Positions 46,954-58,586 of a stretch of 64,000 nucleotides of DNA are shown here, in pieces. The DNA comes from Hygrocybe punicea (taxonomy: Eukaryota; Basidiomycota; Agaricomycetes; Agaricales; Hygrophoraceae), in contig OY744464.1 in the NCBI GenBank assembly GCA_963556145.1, positions 7,725,508-7,789,507 on the forward strand, given 5' to 3'. Made by a program: the position numbers and the translations under genes. Numbering within the stretch: position 1 is the first letter of the stretch; every line of letters starts with the position of its first letter. Under the pieces are notes generated by a model. It was given only the letters and a program-made list of their open reading frames with translations. It had not been told where the DNA came from and did no database searches.

Positions 46954-49257
46954 TTACCTCACATTTTTACCAGCATTTCTTGAGCTGTCCAACTTCCCTG
47001 GGCGTCTTTGTTGTGCAATATCACTCTCCCGTGCCTCATTTGTCTCCCTCTCCCGCGCCTCTCGTGCCTCCCTCTCCTGGGCGTCTCGTGCCTCTTTCTT
47101 CCTGGACTCCTCCCGGCCCTTTTGTGCGTCCCTCTCCTGTGCCTTGCGTGCCTCCCCTTCAGCCCTCTCCCGCGCCTCTCGTGCCACCCTCTCCTGGGCG
47201 TCTCATGCCTCTTTCTTCCTGGCCTCCTCCCGGCCCTTTTGTGCGTCCCTCTCCTGTGCCTCTCGTGCCTCCCGTTCCACCCTCTCCCGTGCCTCTCGTG
47301 CCTCCCTGTCCTGTGCGTCTCATGCCTCGCGTGCCTCCCCTTCAGCCCTCTCCCGCGCCTCTCGTGCCTCCCTCTCCTGGGCCTCTCGCATCTCCCACTC
47401 TTGTACTTCTTGTAACTGTCTTGCCATCTCTCGGTTCTGTGCTGCTACCTGTTCTGCTTGCTCCTTTTGCTTTGCTTGTCTCTCCGTCTTCTTTTTCGTC
47501 CACAGAAGCTTCAACGTCGATGTATCGTCATCCATCTCGCTGTCGCCACCACGTCCATCAAAGCTACCACTACTTGCACTCTCGTCACTCCAACTATCGT
47601 CGCCCTCTTCGCTACTGACTGCTTTCTGTTTTCCCTTGCTGGAATTGGTGGCATTTTCTGTTTTCTTCTTGTGGTGGACTGTCTTTAATGCTGGAACATT
47701 CGATTTGGATCTGCGAGGTCCGATAGCATTTGATTGTGCAGCTCCCATAGCACTCGATTGTGCAGCTCCAGCAGGAATAGATGTCATTTCCCTACTGGAG
47801 TTTGATGGTGCCGAACGATCGGTCCTGGCCAAAGCAGCAGCAGCATGGAACTTCTTCTTTTTTTGCATGAATGCATTTGGTGCTCGCTGGTCGGTCTTCA
47901 GGACAGATTTAAATCGGAATGGTTTTTCACCGAGTTTCTGCCGTTGCAACCAAAATTGGTGGACGGTCCGAAGTTCATCGAGTTTCATTTTCCACGGTTC
48001 CAGTAGTTCTACGTGAGAGGGAAAGTAGATGTCCTCGATGTATTGGTTTCGATTTTGTCCAATTTTTCCCCATGGAACAGCGACGACGCTGTTGTTGCAC
48101 ATCTGACCTTCAAATGAATATGAGTACAGTAAGCTTGGCCAACGTCGAGGTACGTACGATATGACATGGTCATCAGTGATCTAAACATGTTTCTTACATC
48201 GACCAATGACATAGTTGACACATTCGGTACCATAGGAAAACCGTCCTCATCGATCTCAAGCTTGAACGGCAGGCTTTTGTCATATCTGGTCATTGGACCA
48301 CGATCATCGTCTTCACTGTCGGTCTTCGCTCCATCGGATTCATCTGGAACACATTACATGGGAAAGATGGAACAATGGCTAATTGTACCGTCATGATTAA
48401 AAAGGGACCCAAAATGTTCATCCCATTTGGTCCAAATGTCATCCCCGTTATTTTTGAAGACGCCGATGAACTTCTTGTGTACCGGGGCCGGTGTCTCGAA
48501 CCTCACAGGAAGGGAAGATAAGTACGTGATTGACACAAAGCAGGAATCGACCCACTTTCCTTTGGTTACAGTCCCATCTTCGTCTTCATATCCCACCAAC
48601 ATGAATATTTTTACTCCCATCTGCTCATCTATGTCCTTCATAAACTTCATCGCCGTCTTACCGAAATCTTTTGCTGCTCGGCTGGATAAGGTAGAAGATT
48701 AGCATCATGCAGATGAAAGAAGATTATTAGTACCGTCGTTTGACTTCCAAGGGTGGACCTTGCTGGTTCCAGGCGTCGGCAAGAGCTTCAAATTCTTGTT
48801 TTTTCTCTTCGGTCAAGGAACCATAAATATCACTCCACGCTTTACCATAGTGCTTGATGTAGCCGGGCTTTCCTCCGGTTTCTCCAGACAGCTCCACCAT
48901 CCTAGCGTCGATTTCCTTGGTCATCTTTTCCCTTGTAACCAACCTTGCATTCCACTTCTTTGTATATTTCGGAGCATCCTCAGTGTCGCTCTCCAATTTT
49001 GACCGATGATTGTGGTACCAAGTTTGAATTTTCTGTATTCATGGTATAATGCTGTTAGGCTTATCTGAAGGGTAGTATTAGAATATACAGACCTGTTGCA
49101 TATTTGGGGGCCATTGTGTGTTGGTTTGTTGTGCCAATTTTTTTTAAAGTTTCCTGATCCCTTTCAGGACACGAATACGATCTTCACCAGTGGATCTCCT
49201 AAAATCAGGATAACCGTCCTCGAGGATCTTAGTAAATTCTTGGGTGATCCACTTCAT
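46954..49257 (-). pseudogene. Multicopy-type fungal protein with EAR-rich coiled-coil tail
   Basis: Five exons read leftward: 49257-49093, 49032-48734, 48681-48389, 48343-48158 and 48107-46954. The first two encode MKWITQEFTKILEDGYPDFR and a helical region ending NHRSKL and GYIKHYGKAWSDIYGSLTEE. The third and fourth encode AAKDFGKTAMKFMKDIDEQM and KLEIDEDGFPMVP. The fifth has NNSVVAVPWGKIGQNRNQYI, a Ser/Lys-rich linker, and a long tail of near-repeats such as EAREARERAEGEAREAQERD, predicted to form an extended charged coiled coil. The family is one I associate with expanded, unnamed Agaricomycete proteins; function unknown. Three in-frame stops break it: TAA at 49144-49146, TGA at 47320-47322 and TGA at 47203-47205. 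The latter two occur where sister repeats keep CGA (Arg). Confidence 0.65.
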
Positions 49258-49636
49258 TTAGGCAAAAACTGAGGAGAATGAAGGCAAATGTCGTTGTCTG
49301 GAACAAAGGCAGAACGTCGTTGTCCGGAACAATGGAAGAATGCCTCGTGGTGAACATGAGGTGATGACAAATCACGTGATTGATGGCAACAAATAGCAAT
49401 GTGGATTACAAGTAGATGACTCAGGGGATTGCAAGTCGGTGCAGGACGTGATTAGGAGAATATGATGAATTGTGAATATTGATAAATTCCAGAACACAAG
49501 GATAGAGGAGCAAGTACCAAATCTGTGGCACATGGCAAGGGGTGGGTAAGAGTCCAAAGATGTAAGGTGGGTATGTTCAGAGCAGGCTGAATGAACAGAT
49601 ACAACCCACCTGTTGCATTTGTGGCAACACTGTTCG
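49258..49636. other. Upstream region of the EAR-rich gene, no gene
   Basis: An imperfect direct repeat of GTCGTTGTCYGGAACAA occurs near 49289 and 49316. No coding sequence is supported. Confidence 0.3.
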
Positions 49637-50035
49637 ATGGCCAGCCAAAATACCCAGACCCGTCAGCCAATCCACGTTCCATGGCCAGCCGAAATACCCA
49701 GCCAGGTCAGCCAATCCATGTTTTATGGCCAGCCGAAATACCCAGCCAGGTTGGCCAATCCATGTTCCATGGCCAGCCAAGATACGTAGTCCGGTCAGCC
49801 AATCCATGTTCCATGGCCAGCTGAAATACCCAGACCCGTCGGCCAATCCACGTTCCATGGCCAGCCAAGATACGTAGTCCGGTCGGCCAATCCATGTTCC
49901 ATGGCCAGCTGAAATACCCAGACCCGTCGGCCAATCCACCTTTCATGGCCAGCCAAGATACCCAGCGCAGTCGGCCAATTCATGTTCCATGGCCAGCCGA
50001 TATATCCCTCTGCTTCGGCCAACCCATGCTTCTCC
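49637..50035. repeat. 44-bp minisatellite, nine units
   Basis: Units start with ATGGCCAGCC at 49637, 49681, 49725, 49769, 49813, 49857, 49901, 49945 and 49989, exactly 44 bp apart. Each contains GGCCAATCCA and most contain CCATGG. Since 44 is not divisible by three, the open frames across it shift register and are not a protein repeat. Confidence 0.93.
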
Positions 50036-50877
50036 GAACATGGAACCCTCGGCCAAGCCATCTGCCCTGGAGAAAGATATTGGTCGGCCGAGATAAGCCA
50101 GCCCACTTGGAGTGGGAATTGTTGATCTTGGCTGACCCATGTATCATGGAAAAGATATGCTGAAAGGGCTCCTTGCTAGCCGTTTTCGTGTCGCTCATCA
50201 TCTACTAGACGCCGCTTCAGTCATGACCGGTGGGCGTGGGGCAAACACCGCCCACCAACCACTGTTCGACCTCGCGACATCCTGCGCCAGTCAATTGACA
50301 CGGCGACGGTTGTGTGCAAGGTGGAATTTAATGGTTGGATGGCGATGCACCTGTCTTCCCCCAGTTTGTCGCCTTCGTTGCATTGGAGGAGGGAGGGTGG
50401 GGTATGGTGGGGTAACATAGAACACCAATGAATAGGGAGAATGGAAGTTAAGAGGGGAGACTCACTTGTGTTCCCACCATCCAGGTCGCCATCTACCCTG
50501 TCATTGATGTCGTTATCATCCCTCAGGTTGTTGCCGCGGCGCTCAGGCTGTAGGCGAAGGTCCGTTAGTATGAGTTGTAAACCGCAAGCATGCATCATGC
50601 GCAGGTTAAAAATGCTTCCACCCTGCAGTCCACATCAGACGCAGTGGGTGGGTATGAAAAAGCAGAAGGGAGCCATGATTGAGCTACTTATATATCTGTA
50701 CAAACCGATCAATGGCGTGTGACATGACAGCGTGGACTAAGTCACATGATCTGTCGGATGATCCCGAAGCGCCGAGCCTAATTTTGTACCTGTTTGACTT
50801 GATAACTTTTTCTTCTCCACCACGCCTAATTTTCCCAATAAGCCAATTACCACACTCTTCATCGGTTTTGGCAGCAT
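50036..50877. other. No supported gene
   Basis: Frames on both strands (for example 50221-50598 minus) show no domain. The sequence just before 50878 may hold the promoter of the next gene. Confidence 0.3.
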
Positions 50878-52263
50878 ATGGAGGAGTTAGACTCTGAAGC
50901 TGGTGGGGCTAGTGCTGACTGCAATACTTATGATATGTCCCAGTTGATGGAGTGGGATGAGACCAGAATCAATATGTTTGGTACCCAGAATCTTGCGGAC
51001 GACAATTTGATGGAGGGAGAGGAGGAGGAGGAGGCTAGGGGGGAACCACCAAAAAAAAGAGCCTGTTGTAATAGAAAGTAAGAAGGCTGGTTATAGTACC
51101 AATTTTTCAGCATAAAATGTTTGATTCTAGCCAGGTTCGCGGTAATCGCGGTAATGAGGGTATGGAACACAAGCTCCGCAAAAGCTTAGAGTAAGAGATG
51201 AAGAACCTTGTGAGAAAGGCTGGCGACAACTCAGGTGAGCTAGGTTACATATAGCTCATATATTTAGGTTGAACAGGAACTTTAGTCACCTTCCAGTCGT
51301 TTGATTTTGAGAAGGCAGTCATTTCTCCTTCTGATAGCTTCTCGGTGCCTCTTACAGATGCCGGAATACATCCTGAGCCTTTACGCGAGTGGTTAGATAA
51401 CCAACCACGAATTGCTAAGAGTGCAGATGGACGAGCCATAGTGCTGCACTTGCCTGAAGGGTTGGGGAAACGCGGCCATGTAAGTCAGCAAATTGATCAG
51501 TAACACCTATCTTTTTCAATGTCACCCAGGAATTCTTATACCAGGCAGTGGAACAGTTCGGAAGAGCGGTGGATCCGAAAATACCTAAAAACGCAGCCGA
51601 CAAGAACCAGCACGATAAAAAAGATTCATATATATAAAAAAAGGGTGAAATGACTGGAATCGTCAAGTTGGTCTCAGGTTGGCATGGAATTGGGCACAAG
51701 GTGAGATCGTTGAGAAGACTGAGGTTACGCTGAATTTAATGATGTACATCGCATAGCATGAACCTATCGTCGCATCCGGGGACATGATCAAGAGTGGGAA
51801 ACAGTTTTCACTGGCCATGAACCTCGAGCGCGCTTTCTGTTTGGCATCGCATAGACTCAATGCCATTCTCAAGCATCTTGATCTACCTCAGTACGAAGCC
51901 TTGGCAAAATTGAGAAAGACAGTTCATGAGAAATATGCTTTTGCTCAAGCTCTGGATTCAATTAACCCCTCATTGATGGAGGGTATGGCGATCATGTTCA
52001 ACAGGCAAACCTGCTTGCATGTGGACACCACTGATCCCGAAAGAGCCTGGGTTCCCCTGATGGTTCTAGGTCAGTGCAAAAAAGGATATATGTGGATCCC
52101 GCGATTAAACCTCAGGCTGGCATACGAGCCTGGAGTGATAGTTTACATTCGTGGACACATTCTTCCTCACGAGGTTGAGGTCTGGGAGGGGGGGCAACAA
52201 GTTTCTGTGGTTTATTTTATGCACCAGTCGCTTTGGGATGAGTTTGGGATGAGCTGCCCTTGA
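50878..52263 (+). pseudogene. TET/JBP-like 2-oxoglutarate/Fe(II) dioxygenase, decayed
   Basis: The start is the ATG at 50878 (MEELDSEAGGASADC); the N-terminus is acidic, ending KKRACC. The C-terminal 160 codons (51784-52263) form a double-stranded beta-helix dioxygenase. NRQTCLHVDTTDPERAW gives the metal-binding HxD, PGVIVYIRGHILPHEVEVW gives the distal His, and GGQQVSVVYFMHQSLW is the closing strand. Fungal members with this layout are TET/JBP-type 5-methylpyrimidine oxygenases. In place of the usual Arg before the Ser of the last strand there is Gln (QVS), which would weaken 2-oxoglutarate binding. Other damage: TAA at 51635-51637, TAG at 51754-51756, a one-base shift near 51700 and a probable stop near 51192. 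Confidence 0.55.
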
Positions 52264-52741
52264 ATTATTCCACAGCATCTTTTTTTCTACTTTCAATATG
52301 CTCCCACAATTATGAATATGTCCGTCTCTACCTTGGGTATCGAGGTGTTCAAAGTGTTACAGCTGTGTGTCCTATTATGTGACTGTGCCAGCGGAGTCCA
52401 TGTATGTCACCGTTAATATTTCGTTTCTTCCTCAGTATCATTTATTGACCGTAAGACCCTGCCTTTGAGAAATTTAATTCAGAACTGCAGGATTGCAGAA
52501 CAAACTGTTGGCGTCTTATTATTCTGTGTGCCAGAGAATTTTGTCATGTGACCAACCAGTCAACCTGCGATCGGCTCAGGATCAAGGATTCCAGCCGTCT
52601 CCTGTCTCCGTACCCATACATTATCCTAATAGCATTCAAAGTTCACTGCAGACTATTACATAATGGGTGCATTTCATTTCACATTAATATTGTCTCGCTG
52701 CTCGCAGCCTTCTTACACGCCTTCACCAGACCCAAAGACAA
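52264..52741. other. No supported gene
   Basis: No open frame with recognisable content. It could contain remnants of the N-terminal half of the exchanger that follows. Confidence 0.3.
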
Positions 52742-53785
52742 CTTCAACTTCATGTGCAACTGAAATGCCCATCGTCCCTAGTCAGCGCCCGACTCAGGAC
52801 ATCAGAGTACTGCCAGATTCTGTTTCGCCTACTATTTGTTCAAGAGATACCACGAACGACCTCAATCGGACGGGTTCTCACGTTCATAACATTTGCAAGA
52901 TTACGATAATGTGTACACCCGAACGACCTGTCGGTCCTGCACCTCCTTGGTTGGAGAGTATCAAGTTGGGGATGTGTTTCTTCGCAGGAGGCACCCAGTT
53001 TTCAGAGCAGGGTTTTGGTGCCAGTCAGTTCAAACCACTTTTTGCGATGATATAGTTTGATGGTCATCATTTGCAGGTGCGACACAGCTCAACTCATCAT
53101 TGTTGACTGTCAGTGTCATTGCAGTGCTTCTGCCAGCTGCATTCCATTTTGCCGTCTCGCCTGGATCTACAGCCGCCACAAAAACTGAAGACTCCGAAAT
53201 CTTGAAACTAAGTCATTAACCTCGCAACCCTGTCTCCCCCTTTTACTGATGCCCCATATTCAGGTCGCAATAATTTTGCTCTTCAGTTGCAAAATTACTT
53301 CCTTATCCTTCTTACAGGAACTCATTGATCCTTTTCACTAGTCAATGGCTCATATCTGTTCTTCCAACTTCAAACCCACTCGACCTATACGATGGCAGCG
53401 ATATTTTCAAATCCACCAAATATCCACCAAAACCACTGGGGAAACACAAGATCAAGGATGGAATAACATCCCTCATGCACACAGTCACTGGTCACTCTCG
53501 CTCAACGACTGGTGGGACAGCAACGGCAACTGATGAGGAGGCTGCGCCAAACTTGGACAACATTTCAAAGCCGGAGGCACCGAAACGAAGTCTAGTGGTG
53601 TGCATCATCTTATTAGTTGTCGTTACTGCGGTAAGTCTTTTCATGAGTTGTGTTATGGCTCATTGAAAGTCCATGCACAGCTCATTGCTGTAACGGCTGA
53701 ATTTCTTGTCCATTCCATCAATGGTCTTACCCAAAGCGGTAAAATCAGCAAGGAATTTGTTGGTGTAATATTGCTGCCGAAAAAT
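52742..53785 (+). pseudogene. Vacuolar Ca2+/H+ exchanger (CAX/Vcx1-like), remnant
   Basis: CAX proteins exchange vacuolar protons for cytosolic Ca2+. Recognisable pieces in order are LGMCFFAGGTQFSEQGFG, then across an intron (53023-53079) ATQLNSSLLTVSVIAVLLP and AAFHFAV, a damaged loop (VAIILLF), DIFKSTKYPPKPLG, a disordered linker, VVCIILLVVVTA, and after an intron TAEFLVHSINGLTQSGKIS and EFVGVILLP. Normal proteins have a longer N-terminal membrane half, absent here: the Ser/Thr-rich N-terminus jumps directly to LGMCFFAGG. The C-terminal half after ILLP is lost at the retrotransposon boundary (about 53780). It is a non-functional fragment. Confidence 0.75.
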
Positions 53786-53791
53786 CACAAT

Positions 53792-54076
53792 TGTTAGTTT
53801 AGCAATTGACTAGATTTACAATGAACAAGGTAAACTAGGTAGTACAGGTAAGTACAATATATATGATGGTTAGATGATAACTCACCTCAGCGTATCACTC
53901 AGGAGAGAGACGCTGAGGTGACACACATAAAGAGGAAAGTTAATATACAACTACCAGCGCTCACAGCGCTGAGATATACAAGAAAGGAAACACAATTGTT
54001 TAGAAACAATAGGAGTGGCAGGGCAGATACTAACGAATATAGAAACACTCAGGGCAGCGCTTGTCGCCCTCCAACA
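53792..54076 (-). repeat. 3' LTR of a Ty1/copia element
   Basis: This 285-bp segment reads TGTTGG...CTAACA on the minus strand and is preceded by a purine tract, GAAGGGGAG, just inside the element (54085-54077). No matching 5' LTR is present. Confidence 0.65.
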
Positions 54077-56467
54077 CTCCCCTTCAAGCGATGAGACCGA
54101 GTTCAGCTGCAAAGTGCTTGACTTTAGCAGATGGTAACGCCTTAGTAAGGGTGTCGGCAACCATGTCATCGGTGGGGCAATAAATGAGGGAGAGGTGGCC
54201 TTCACTAATGATCCAGCAGATGAAGTGGAATTGGATGTCGATGTGCTTCGTGCGGGTGTGATATTGCTGGTCTTACGCAAGGGCAATGGCAGATTGGTTG
54301 TCAGAAAGCAGAGGAGTCGGCTCATCAATAGGTGAGAAAAGTTTCGCGACGAGCGTTCGGAGCCAGAGTGCTTCTTTGGTGACAGAGGTGGCAGCAATGT
54401 ACTCGCTCTCTGTAGTTGACAAAGAAACTATTTCCTGACATTTGGAGCTCCAAGAAACGGTGCCGCCGTTGAGAAGAAATGTGTACCTGGTGATAGCGCA
54501 TCGATCCTCAGCCATGCTTCCATCGGCATCAGCATAGCCCACCAGTCCCTTATCCCTTCCTCCAAATGTCAAGTATAAGTCCTTTGTACCCTTCAAATAG
54601 CGCAAGATGTGTTTTGCGGCTGCCCAGTGAGCCTCGCCGGGGTTCTTGGAGAAGCGCAAGAGTGTGGTGACCAAGGCGATGTCAGGTCGAGTGCCGAGAC
54701 AAGCCCACATGAGCGAGCCTACACCTTCGATATAAGGAACATCGCGCATCCTGGCTATCTCGTGTGGAGTCTTTGGGGATTGGGCAGTGGTGAGTTTGAT
54801 ATTGGTCTCCATAGGCATCGAGTAAGGCTTTGCATCTTCCAGATTGTAATGGTGGATGGTGGACTTGATGTACGAGCGCCAGGACAAAGATATGGTATGT
54901 GCCTCGCGGTCTCGTTTGGTCTCGATGCCTAATAACCAATGTAGCTCACCAAGGTCCGTTATCTCCACATACTTGCGCAATCCAGACTTCACACCTTCGA
55001 TCAGGGACAGACGAGTGGCGGCGAGGGTACAATCATCCACATGGATGACAACGATGGTGAGATCGTTTCCCTTCCTTCGATAGAAGACGGCCTGATTGAC
55101 TTCACATTGGGTGAATCCGAGGTGGTTGACGAGGATCATCACGAGCTTCTGGTACCAGCAACGGCCACTTTGTTTCAATCCATATAGCGCTTCCAGAGTT
55201 GACACACTTTATCGGGAGCATCTGGGTCAGCATAGCCTGGTGCCTGGCGCATGTACATGATTTCGGCATCAGTGAGCTCTCCGTTTAGGTATGCACCCTT
55301 GATGTCGACTTGGTGGAGTTCCAGATCAAGCACAGCGGCCATGGCAAGCACGGTGTGAACAGAAGCGAGTTTGGTGACGGGGGCAAAGGTGTCGAAATAG
55401 TCGACTCCAGGGACTTGGGAGAATCCTTGCGCAACAAGGCGGGCTTTGTAGCGTACTATATTTCCATCTGCATCCTTTTTGAGGCGGAAAACCCACTTAG
55501 AGCCCACTTACGTTGGCATCGTGAGGCTTGTCAACCAGGTCCCAGGTGCCAGCAGCCTTTAACGTTGCCAGCTCCTCTTGGATAGCCACCTCCCAACATG
55601 GCCAATCAGGTCCTCGTTTCGCTTCGGCCAAGGTGCGTGGCTCGAGTGCGATGTCAAGTATGCACTGACTCGATTTACGTATGTGCTGGGGTCGAGCTTC
55701 AGGGACAGGGACGTCAAGGATTTCAGGCTCGTTGGGTTCAGGGGGTTCATAGGCGGTAGCAGGAATTGGCTGTGGTGGAAGAGGATGGTTAGTGTCTTTG
55801 GCCAGGTCATTCTCGTTTTGAAGTAAGTCCCAATCCTCCCCTTCGAGACCATCGGCCAAGGCAGCATCCTTGCCATGGTAAATGTTGTGCTCAACTGCCA
55901 CTTTATGAGTATCTGGCCAATACATTCGGAAACCTTTGCTTTTGTCGTCAACGCCAATCCAACGGCCATCCTTCACACGTCCGCCCAACTTCATACCCTT
56001 TTCAAGACGTACCCAAACCTTTTCTCCCCATTCACGCACATGGTTTCTTTCCTGTGGCGGCTTCGAAAGGCGTTGTATCATCAAGAGCCTTTGTGGTGGT
56101 GTGGTTTATGATCCATATGGCATGGCGCGCAGCTTCTCCCCACAATGTTTGAGGCAGGCCGCTAGCATGCAACATTGCACGTACTTTCTCAATGACAGTT
56201 CCATTGAAGCGTTCGGCAACACCGTTGTGTTGGGGTGTATCGTGGACGGTAAGTTTTTGTGCCGTACCCGAGCGTTTGAGGTAGAGTTGAAACTCTTTCC
56301 CCATGTATTCGCCGCCACGATCAGAGTGAAGGACTTTGATGGGCTTTTCGAACTCGGCGCATATCTTTGCTTTGAAATCTTTATATGCTTGTAAGGTCTC
56401 ATTTTTTTTCGTACGAGTGTGATGTCGGCTAGACTTGTTTTGTCATCTATAAAGCTGATGTAGTAGC
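54077..56467 (-). pseudogene. Ty1/copia pol (integrase, RT, RNase H), 5'-truncated
   Basis: Reading leftward, the integrase core starts abruptly at YYISFIDDKTSLADI, followed by VLHSDRGGEYMGKEF and TPQHNGVAERFNGTV. Reverse transcriptase follows: GSKWVFRLKKDADGN, YKARLVAQGFSQVPGVDY, the polymerase motif in IVVIHVDDCTLAA, then GVGSLMWACLGTRPDIA. RNase H has GYADADGSMAEDR and STTESEYIAA, with HTRTKHIDIQFHFICW near 54250. Gag, protease, the N-terminal integrase and the 5' LTR are missing. Frame changes occur near 56035 and 55500, a stop near 55503, and TAA (about 54273-54275) before DQQYHTRTKH. The element is dead. Confidence 0.9.
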
Positions 56468-56506
56468 TAATTCTTTTATATTGTTCTGCCAATAATAACA
56501 TAGGTA

Positions 56507-56899
56507 TTATTGTTGTTCCCTCACATCATACTTTGACAGATCAACCATGATCTCACCAAGCGTCTCCACACGAACACGGATGCGGTGGTTGCCCTTGCGG
56601 CAGAATGAGCATCAGAATTGGCTATCACAAAAAACTCACCCAATTCAGGGCCTGGACGTAGGTTCCCATACGCCATTGATTACCGTAGAGGACATGGACG
56701 GACTGTCCTCTCTGTCACCATTGACATCAGCACACGTGTATCGGAAGGTTTCGATCACTCACCAGGAAGCGATCGTCGGCGGCAGAACAACGAGCGACGA
56801 TTGCACGTCGAGACGGTGTGGACTAGGAGGATTATTGAATAGATATATTAATACACCAAAAATGCTCACCTTAGGTTTAGCAGCTTTAGCTTTAGGCAT
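56507..56899 (-). CDS. Small four-exon protein, unknown
   Basis: From an ATG at 56899 (MPKAKAAKPK) four short exons join in phase 0 through GTGAGY introns. They encode STPSRRAIVARCSAADDRFL, SVHVLYGNQWRMGTYVQALN and then GNHRIRVRVETLGEIMVDLS, ending KYDVREQQ at TAA 56507-56509. It is about 80 residues, basic at the N-terminus. No family is recognised. It lies immediately beyond the truncated end of the copia element; it may be a host gene into whose 3' flank the element fell. The intact splicing argues for a real gene. Confidence 0.5.
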
Positions 56900-57471
56900 T
56901 TGGCGTCGATGAAGGACAGGAGACGCGATTTATGAGGTGGGAGTGGAAGTAGTAGTGATGGATAGGTTTGGTTCTGAACCGAGGTTTGGACCTGAACTGA
57001 ACTGAACTGAACCTGAAATAGGGTTCAGGTTCAAGCTGAAGCCTGAACCGAACCTGAGGTTCAGTTCAAGGTTCAGGCAGGGGGGAAATTCTGTGAACCT
57101 GGTCCAAACCAGTTTGAACCTGAACCTAAACTTCAACAAATGTGATATAATTTTGCCTAATTTTTGGAAGAAACATGATCACTTTTCTCTTGTTGTAGCT
57201 AACAACTTCCTGTTAAATCCTGCCACTCTCCTTCAGGGGGTTTGAGCTCTGGATTGGTCAAGATAAGTTGGTATAAGTTGTATAATATCTGAGGATTATG
57301 CCAAGGTAAGCCTCAAGTACGTATGATGTATTATATTATCATTATTTTTAAGTACCACAGTTGCAACATTGAAGCTGATAAGCTTAATTTCTTTAACATG
57401 TTAGCTTTAAGTGATACAAATGTACAGTAATACATACAATTTGCTCTAAAGGAACCTTTGTTCATGCTATA

Positions 57472-58586
57472 TAGTGTTGCCGAAGTTCAGTTCGGTCCGG
57501 TTCCAACCCTTTTTGGCGGAACTGCGAACTGAACTTTGGGTCCGGTTTGGCGCATGGCCAAACCTGGACCCAGACCGCGTCGAACCGTCTTGCTGCGTTC
57601 GGTCTGGGTTCAGACATGGTCTGAAACCCAGACCGAGGTGCGCTCCCATGAGCTCCGTTCTCCTTGCAAATGGCAGGCACGTATCAATAGATACGGCACT
57701 GCATATCGCGAGGTAGATGGGTGCGGGGGAGCCCTCCAGTGTCCCCAAGGGATGTGGAGGGATGGGGGGTCTTGTCCCATGGTCCCTGCCACTGCTGCTG
57801 CTGCCGTTGCTGCCGGCACTGCTGCTGCTGCCAATGCTGTTGCTGCTGGCGCTGCTGCTGCTGTCATTGCAGTTGCTGCTGCTGCTGCTGCTGCTGGCCA
57901 TTGCCATCATTGTTGCCTGGTTGCCGTTGCCATAGCCATTTCCAGTTCCATTGCCGCCGCTGGTGGTGGTGGTGGTGGTGATGTTGCGGCTGTCCCGTGG
58001 GTGGTGTTGCTGCCACGGCTGCTGCTGCCGGCATTGCTGCTGCTGCCGGCCGGCGTTGCTGCTGGCCATTGCCGTTGTTGTTGTTGCCATTGCCGTTGCC
58101 GTTGCTGGTGGTGGTGGTGGTGGTGTTGTGGCTGTCCCGCGTCCATTGGTGTTGGCATTGGGATCCATGTTGTGTGTGGTGGTGTGCTCGCGATGTGGTC
58201 GCAGTCAAGTTGCCTGTGGCAGGTAATATTAGTAAAGTTAAGAAAATTTATGAGACTTACCTGTATTCACGAACGCAACATTGTGTCACGTTCATGGGCC
58301 TTGCGTTGTTGTGAAGACACCTTCATGTAATGGTCACATGATATCGTTTAACACAAAAAACTAAGTAAAGAAATACAAAAAACAAATGAAATAAATACCT
58401 TAAAAATATCTGCGTTCGCGGTTTGGACGCGGTTTGGAGCCGTTCAGGAATTCCGACAGGCCTCGAAACCCGGAACTGAACCCGCGGTCCGGTTCAGCAC
58501 TTGGCTGAACTTAGACTGAACCCCAGGTTCGGTTCGGGGTTTGAACCAGGTTCGGCTAGGTTCAGAACCAAACTACAGCAACACTA
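57472..58586. mobile_element. Inner hAT-type element, 1,115 bp
   Basis: Ends are TAGTGTTGCYG...; the complement GCAACACTA closes at 58586. An 8-bp duplication ATGCTATA lies at 57464-57471 and 58587-58594. Subterminal GGTTCGG/CCGAACC-rich tracts resemble those of the outer element, so the two are likely of one family group. No transposase; the middle is a triplet-repeat tract. Confidence 0.9.
57785..58140. repeat. CTG/GCT and GTG triplet-rich tract
   Basis: Interrupted runs of GCTGCTGCTG and (GTG)n fill ~350 bp inside the inner hAT. Long open frames on both strands here (homopolymeric Ala, Ser, Gln or His) are a consequence of the triplets, not evidence of a gene. Confidence 0.85.

Noticed and set aside
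47008..47618. Plus-strand ORFs rich in Pro, Leu, Ser (46824-47618, 47144-48016)
   Set aside because: These are antisense shadows of the EAR-rich coiled-coil tail, whose minus-strand exons are supported by splicing and conserved blocks.
49577..50106. Overlapping frames encoding a repeated Trp/Gly-rich peptide
   Set aside because: The DNA period is 44 bp, so the peptide repeat changes register; a minisatellite by-product.
57467..58330. Long ORFs on both strands with Ala, Gln, Ser or His runs
   Set aside because: They arise from triplet repeats inside a non-autonomous hAT element and overlap each other on opposite strands.
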